A DNA stretch of 5,229 nucleotides. Origin: Rhodospirillales bacterium (GTDB lineage: Bacteria > Pseudomonadota > Alphaproteobacteria > JAREAF01). The stretch lies in NCBI GenBank assembly GCA_029240475.1, contig JAREAF010000271.1, positions 1-5,229 on the forward strand, given 5' to 3'. This document shows, piece after piece, positions 1 through 5,229 of this stretch (the stretch's first letter is position 1; each line of letters opens with the position of its first letter). Both the position numbers and the translations under genes were made by a program. Under the pieces are notes generated by a model. The model had not been told where the DNA came from. It did no database searches and saw only the letters and a program-made list of their open reading frames with translations.

Positions 1-993
1 AAGCAGGGCCCCAAGCTGGAATCGCTGAGGCAGGCGGCCGAGAAGGCGGTGGACGCCGTCCCTGGCGTGCTCTCGGTGACCGCTGTGCTCACGGCCGAGC
101 GCGCGGGCCCCGGGGCGAGCGCCGGGGCGCGCCCCGCTCACGGCCATGGGCATGCTCATCCGCCAGGGCAGGGCGCCGGCGCGCGCGCCCTGGTGCCGGG
201 CGTGAAGGCGATCGTGGCGGTGGCGAGCGGCAAGGGCGGCGTCGGCAAGTCCACCGTCGCCTCCAACCTCGCCGTGGCGCTTGCCCGCATCGGCCATTCG
301 GTCGGACTTCTCGACGCGGACATCTACGGCCCCTCGCAGCCGCGCATGCTCGGCATCCGCGGCCGGCCCGAGACCGCGGACGGCAAGATCCTGGAACCGA
401 TGCGGGCCTACGGCATCAAGGCCATGTCGATGGGTTTCCTGGTGGCCGAGGAGACGCCGATGATCTGGCGCGGCCCCATGGTCATGAGCGCCCTGCAGCA
501 GATGCTGCGCGACGTGAACTGGGGCGCGCTCGATATCATGATCGTCGACATGCCGCCCGGCACCGGCGATGCGCAGCTCACCATGGCCCAGCAGGTGCCG
601 CTCGCGGGCGCGGTGATCGTCTCCACACCCCAGGACATCGCCCTCATCGATGCGCGCAAGGGCCTGAACATGTTCCGCAAGGTCGATGTGCCGGTGCTCG
701 GCATCGTCGAGAATATGAGCTGGTTCGCCTGCCCGAATTGCGGCCACGTCTCGCATGTGTTCTCCCATGGGGGCGCGCGCGAGGAGGCCGAGCGCCTGGG
801 CGTGGAGTTCCTGGGAGAGCTCCCGCTCGACATGGCTATCCGCGAGACCTCCGACGAGGGCCGCCCGATCGTGGCGAGCCGGCCGGAGAGCCCGCACGCG
901 ACGGCGTTCCTGCGCATCGCCGAGCGCGTCTCGGCCAAGGTGCTGGGCGGAGCGGGCGCGGCGCGCACCCCGCCGCGGATCGTCGTTCAGTGA
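1..993 (+). CDS. mrp: Mrp/ApbC (NBP35-like) iron-sulfur cluster carrier ATPase, 5' partial
   Basis: This is a cytosolic P-loop ATPase of the Mrp/ApbC/Nbp35 family, which binds a labile Fe-S cluster and passes it to apo-proteins. The frame is open from base 1, so the true start lies upstream. The GTG at base 49 is internal, because the preceding codons still read as the end of the MIP18/DUF59 domain (QAAEKAV, then PGVLSVTAVLTAER). Of 330 visible residues, about 1-36 are that domain tail and 37-70 are a Gly/Ala/His-rich linker. The deviant Walker A motif GKGGVGKST is at about 77-85, DADIYGPS at 105-112, and the Walker B-like IVDMPPGTGD at 181-190. The CPNC pair at 244-247 (bases 730-741) is the family's cluster-binding CxxC. 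All key motifs are intact. Family members are usually about 350-380 residues, so only a few dozen should be missing. The stop overlaps the next gene's ATG. Confidence 0.95.
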   Translation, partial: KQGPKLESLRQAAEKAVDAVPGVLSVTAVLTAERAGPGASAGARPAHGHGHAHPPGQGAGARALVPGVKAIVAVASGKGGVGKSTVASNLAVALARIGHSVGLLDADIYGPSQPRMLGIRGRPETADGKILEPMRAYGIKAMSMGFLVAEETPMIWRGPMVMSALQQMLRDVNWGALDIMIVDMPPGTGDAQLTMAQQVPLAGAVIVSTPQDIALIDARKGLNMFRKVDVPVLGIVENMSWFACPNCGHVSHVFSHGGAREEAERLGVEFLGELPLDMAIRETSDEGRPIVASRPESPHATAFLRIAERVSAKVLGGAGAARTPPRIVVQ

Positions 994-1829
994 TGCGGAT
1001 CGAACCCGTCGCCGGTGGTCTCGGCGCGGAGATCTCGGAGGTCGATCTCGCCCGCCTCGATGATGCGCAGTTCGCCCAGATCCGGCGGGCCTTCACCGAT
1101 CATCTCGTGCTGTTCGTCCGCCGTCAGCAGCTCCAGCCCGAGCAGCAGGTCGCGGTCACGCGCCGCTTCGGGCCGGTGCTGCGGGTGCCCTATGTCGCGC
1201 ATTTGCAGGAGCATCCGGACATTATCGCCGTGCTGAAGGAGGCCGATGAGCGGCAGATCAGCACCTTCGGCAATGCCTGGCATTCGGACTTCAGCTTCCT
1301 CGAGGAGCCGCCGGCGGGCTCGCTGCTCCATGCGCTCGAGGTGCCGCCTTATGGCGGCGACACGCTCTGGTCCAACATGTACATGGCCTACGAGACGCTG
1401 TCCGAAGGCATGCGCCGCATGCTGGACGGGCTCAAGGCGGTCCACACCGGCAAGCCCTACGGCAAGGAAGGCGGGGCCGGAATCAAGGGGTCGCGCTCCA
1501 TCCAGATCACGCGGGGCGACCCCGCGGCGGATCGCGAGACGGCGCATCCGGTGGTGCGCACGCACCCGGAGAGCGGCCGCAAGGCGCTGTTCGTGAACGC
1601 GATCTACACCACGCGTTTCGAGGGCATGACCGAGGCGGAGAGCCGGCCGCTGCTCGACTTCCTGTTCGAGCACGCGATCCGGCCCGAATTCACCTGCCGC
1701 TTCCGCTGGAGCCCGGGCGCGCTCGCGATCTGGGACAATCGCTGCACGCTGCACTATGCCGTCAACGACTATGACGGCAGCCGGCGCCTCCTGCACCGCA
1801 CGACCTTTGCCGGCGAGCGGCCGGCTTAG
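993..1829 (+). CDS. TauD/TfdA-family Fe(II)/2-oxoglutarate-dependent dioxygenase
   Basis: This is a complete 278-residue enzyme of the taurine dioxygenase family: cytosolic, non-heme iron, coupling 2-oxoglutarate decarboxylation to substrate hydroxylation. The iron-binding facial triad is visible as His97-Ser-Asp99 (in NAWHSD) and His254 (in WDNRCTLHYA). Arg265 and Thr124 (GGDTLW) sit where E. coli TauD uses Arg266 and Thr126 for 2-oxoglutarate, and Arg269 matches TauD Arg270. The block HPVVRTHPESG through FVN at 185-202 is also typical. The start is the ATG at 993: the protein then begins MRIEPVAGGLGAEI, which matches the family N-terminus, whereas the longer open frame from 738 only shadows mrp. 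The ATG overlaps the mrp stop (TGATG) and no strong Shine-Dalgarno is seen, which suggests translational coupling. The substrate is unknown. Taurine-contacting residues of TauD near its HPVY motif are not preserved, so taurine should not be assumed; sulfonates, alkyl sulfates, aryloxyacids or another small acid are possible. Confidence 0.9.
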   Translation: MRIEPVAGGLGAEISEVDLARLDDAQFAQIRRAFTDHLVLFVRRQQLQPEQQVAVTRRFGPVLRVPYVAHLQEHPDIIAVLKEADERQISTFGNAWHSDFSFLEEPPAGSLLHALEVPPYGGDTLWSNMYMAYETLSEGMRRMLDGLKAVHTGKPYGKEGGAGIKGSRSIQITRGDPAADRETAHPVVRTHPESGRKALFVNAIYTTRFEGMTEAESRPLLDFLFEHAIRPEFTCRFRWSPGALAIWDNRCTLHYAVNDYDGSRRLLHRTTFAGERPA

Positions 1830-1903
1830 ATCAGATGTCAGAGATCAGATGACCGATGCCAGAAGAGCCTGAGATCTGGCGTATGATCTCTGTCCTCTGA
1901 TCT
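1828..1903. terminator. Long imperfect inverted repeat between convergent genes; possible bidirectional terminator
   Basis: The arms pair as follows: 1828-1835 (AGATCAGA) with 1896-1903 (TCTGATCT), a 3x3 mismatch, then 1839-1847 (CAGAGATCA) with 1884-1892 (TGATCTCTG). This gives 17 base pairs in two perfect blocks. Inside, 1858-1863 (GCCAGA) pairs with 1875-1880 (TCTGGC) around an 11-base loop. The structure fills the gap between the dioxygenase, overlapping its TAG stop, and the base just before the alaS stop. Its position suits a shared terminator for the two converging transcripts. However, the stems are A/T-rich and neither strand has a good T-tract, so termination is an inference. A stabilising 3' mRNA hairpin or a dispersed repeat are alternatives. 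Confidence 0.45.
1831..1851 (+). repeat. Three tandem TCAGAnn heptamers
   Basis: Three adjacent 7-base units read TCAGATG, TCAGAGA and TCAGATG, at 1831, 1838 and 1845. The opposite arm, read on the minus strand, continues the same pattern with TCAGAGG (1900-1894) and ACAGAGA (1893-1887), then a decayed TCATACG (1886-1880). The region is visibly poorer in GC than the flanking genes. Confidence 0.6.
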
Positions 1904-4573
<2,670 letters not shown>

Positions 4574-4580
4574 CTCGCAA

Positions 4581-4585
4581 TCCTT
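4581..4585 (-). promoter_or_regulatory. alaS ribosome binding site
   Basis: On the minus strand AAGGA is followed by 7 bases (TTGCGAG) and then the alaS ATG. This good Shine-Dalgarno match and spacing fixes the start codon. Confidence 0.75.
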
Positions 4586-4626
4586 GGGCGGCTCCGGCGG
4601 CCCGGCCCGCTGCCTTCAATCTGGGC

Positions 4627-4647
4627 CTTGAAGAGCACGCTCTCAAG
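4627..4647 (-). promoter_or_regulatory. Leader hairpin upstream of alaS
   Basis: CTTGA (4627-4631) pairs with TCAAG (4643-4647), and GAGC (4633-4636) faces GCTC (4639-4642), with a single unpaired A at 4632 and a very small loop. The stem lies about 55-75 bases before the alaS ATG, inside the presumed mRNA leader. The pairing is visible in the sequence; any regulatory role is inference. Confidence 0.35.
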
Positions 4648-4659
4648 CAGCGCATCTCC

Positions 4660-4679
4660 GCCGGGCCCGGAAACCCGGC
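4660..4679 (-). promoter_or_regulatory. GC-rich inverted repeat next to the candidate alaS promoter
   Basis: GCCGGG (4660-4665) pairs with CCCGGC (4674-4679) across an 8-base loop. The left arm also lies in the perfect 10-base palindrome CCGGGCCCGG (4661-4670). It sits just downstream of the candidate -10 box, about where transcription would start. In E. coli, AlaRS is reported to repress its own gene by binding a palindrome around the alaS promoter. A parallel here is speculative. Confidence 0.3.
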
Positions 4680-4684
4680 TCGCT

Positions 4685-4713
4685 TTTCTAAAGGCCCGCA
4701 GGGCTCAAGTCCA
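4685..4713 (-). promoter_or_regulatory. Candidate sigma-70-type promoter for alaS
   Basis: On the minus strand TGGACT (4713-4708) and TAGAAA (4690-4685) are separated by exactly 17 bases, and each matches 4 of 6 positions of the consensus. This would give a leader of roughly 105 bases before alaS. In GC-rich genomes such matches arise by chance. It is the best candidate I see between the recA terminator and alaS. Confidence 0.3.
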
Positions 4714-4723
4714 GAAAGCGCCT

Positions 4724-4763
4724 AAGAAATCGGCCCGGCGCTCGCTTCGGAGCGGCCGGGCCG
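4724..4763 (-). terminator. Probable Rho-independent terminator of recA
   Basis: CGGCCCGGC (4731-4739) is the reverse complement of 4755-4763, giving a 9-base-pair GC stem. It continues, after a one-base bulge, with GCTC (4740-4743) against GAGC, leaving a short loop. On the minus strand the stem is followed by ATTTCTT (4730-4724), a modest T-run. It begins about 46 bases after the recA stop, as expected for the end of a recA transcript. The T-tract is interrupted, so termination may be partial. Confidence 0.65.
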
Positions 4764-4809
4764 TCGAGTTTGGTACGAGGGGGTGTTTTGGAAAAGCCGG
4801 TCGCGATTC

Positions 4810-5229
4810 TTACTCGGCGTCCTCGCCGCCGCCCTTGTCCATGAGCGCGTTGGCGACGAAGCCGGCATTCTGGCGGATGGCGGACTCGACCGCGGCCGCG
4901 ACATCGGGATGCTCGCGCAGGAACTGCTTGGCGTTCTCGCGGCCCTGGCCGATCCGCTGGCCGCCATAGGAGAACCAGGCGCCCGACTTCTCGACCACGC
5001 CCGCGGACACGCCGAGATCGATCAGCTCGCCCGTCTTGGAGATGCCCTCGCCATACATGATGTCGAACTCCACCGTGCGGAACGGCGGGGCCATCTTGTT
5101 CTTGACCACCTTCACGCGGGTCTGGTTGCCCACCACCGTGTCGCGGTCCTTGATCGAGCCGATGCGGCGGATATCGAGCCGCACCGAGGCGTAGAATTTG
5201 AGCGCGTTGCCGCCGGTCGTGGTCTCCGG
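4810..5229 (-). CDS. recA: RecA recombinase, C-terminal part (N-terminus beyond the window)
   Basis: RecA forms ATP-dependent filaments on single-stranded DNA, drives homologous pairing and strand exchange, and stimulates LexA self-cleavage in the SOS response. The visible 139 residues are the last part of a protein of usually about 350. The frame is open to base 5229 and begins inside DNA-binding loop L2 (PETTTGGNALKFYASVRLD), so the apparent start at 5184 is only an internal valine codon. Signature segments follow: RVKVVKNKMAPPF, then FDIMYGEGIS, then GAWFSYGGQRIGQGRENA. The C-terminal domain ends in a short tail, MDKGGGEDAE, which is acidic but shorter than that of E. coli. Walker A and B and any LexA box lie outside the window. 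The TAA stop is followed by a hairpin terminator, and alaS lies downstream on the same strand. Confidence 0.98.
   Translation of the reverse strand, partial: PETTTGGNALKFYASVRLDIRRIGSIKDRDTVVGNQTRVKVVKNKMAPPFRTVEFDIMYGEGISKTGELIDLGVSAGVVEKSGAWFSYGGQRIGQGRENAKQFLREHPDVAAAVESAIRQNAGFVANALMDKGGGEDAE

Noticed and set aside
49..51. GTG at 49 as the start of mrp
   Set aside because: Codons from base 1 onward are in frame and encode the conserved end of the MIP18/DUF59 domain, so the gene simply enters from outside the window.
738..992. A possible 85-residue N-terminal extension of the dioxygenase
   Set aside because: The extension overlaps mrp coding sequence out of frame and gives an Arg/Gly/Pro-rich nonsense stretch. 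The family N-terminus begins exactly at the ATG at 993.
987..1796. A 269-codon open frame on the minus strand opposite the dioxygenase
   Set aside because: It is the antisense shadow of a gene with intact catalytic motifs. The product resembles no family and no ribosome binding site was evident.
4692..4705. Small hairpin GCCC-TGC-GGGC on the minus strand, followed by CTTTAGAAAA, as a second terminator
   Set aside because: The stem is only four base pairs and the following sequence has no real T-run. It also lies within the spacer of the better-supported promoter candidate.
5182..5184. GTG at 5184 (minus strand) as the start of a small gene
   Set aside because: It is an internal valine of RecA. 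The frame continues to the window edge with the conserved loop L2 sequence.

Overview
This is a high-GC bacterial window, densely coded, and it most likely comes from an alphaproteobacterium. The reasons are the strong G/C bias at third codon positions, the recA-then-alaS order on one strand (a familiar alphaproteobacterial arrangement), and the RecA and AlaRS sequence style. The genus cannot be fixed from the sequence. All four genes belong to well-known families, and I found no sign of a mobile element, CRISPR array, phage or defence system.

Plus strand, 1-1829: the window opens inside an Mrp/ApbC-type P-loop ATPase (iron-sulfur cluster carrier), whose N-terminus lies before base 1. Its TGA stop overlaps by one base the ATG of a complete 278-residue TauD/TfdA-family Fe(II)/2-oxoglutarate dioxygenase. 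The two genes are probably co-transcribed and translationally coupled.

Convergent junction, 1830-1903: 74 bases separate the dioxygenase from alaS, which runs the other way. Together with the dioxygenase stop codon, this junction is one long imperfect inverted repeat. Its arms are built from a TCAGAnn heptamer, and a smaller hairpin sits in the middle. It may work as a bidirectional terminator, although T-tracts are poor.

Minus strand, 4573-1904: a complete 889-residue alanyl-tRNA synthetase with intact aminoacylation, editing and C-terminal domains. Upstream of it, 4574-4809 is a 236-base intergenic region holding a GC-rich hairpin that fits a recA terminator, a candidate alaS promoter, two leader hairpins and a clear ribosome binding site.

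Minus strand, 5229-4810: the last 139 residues of RecA, starting inside DNA-binding loop L2. Its N-terminus and promoter lie beyond the window.

The genes are housekeeping ones (Fe-S cluster maturation, tRNA charging, recombination and SOS) plus one oxygenase of unknown substrate. The points most worth a second look are the heptamer-built inverted repeat, the oxygenase pocket and its coupling to mrp, the histidine-rich Mrp linker, and the structured alaS leader.
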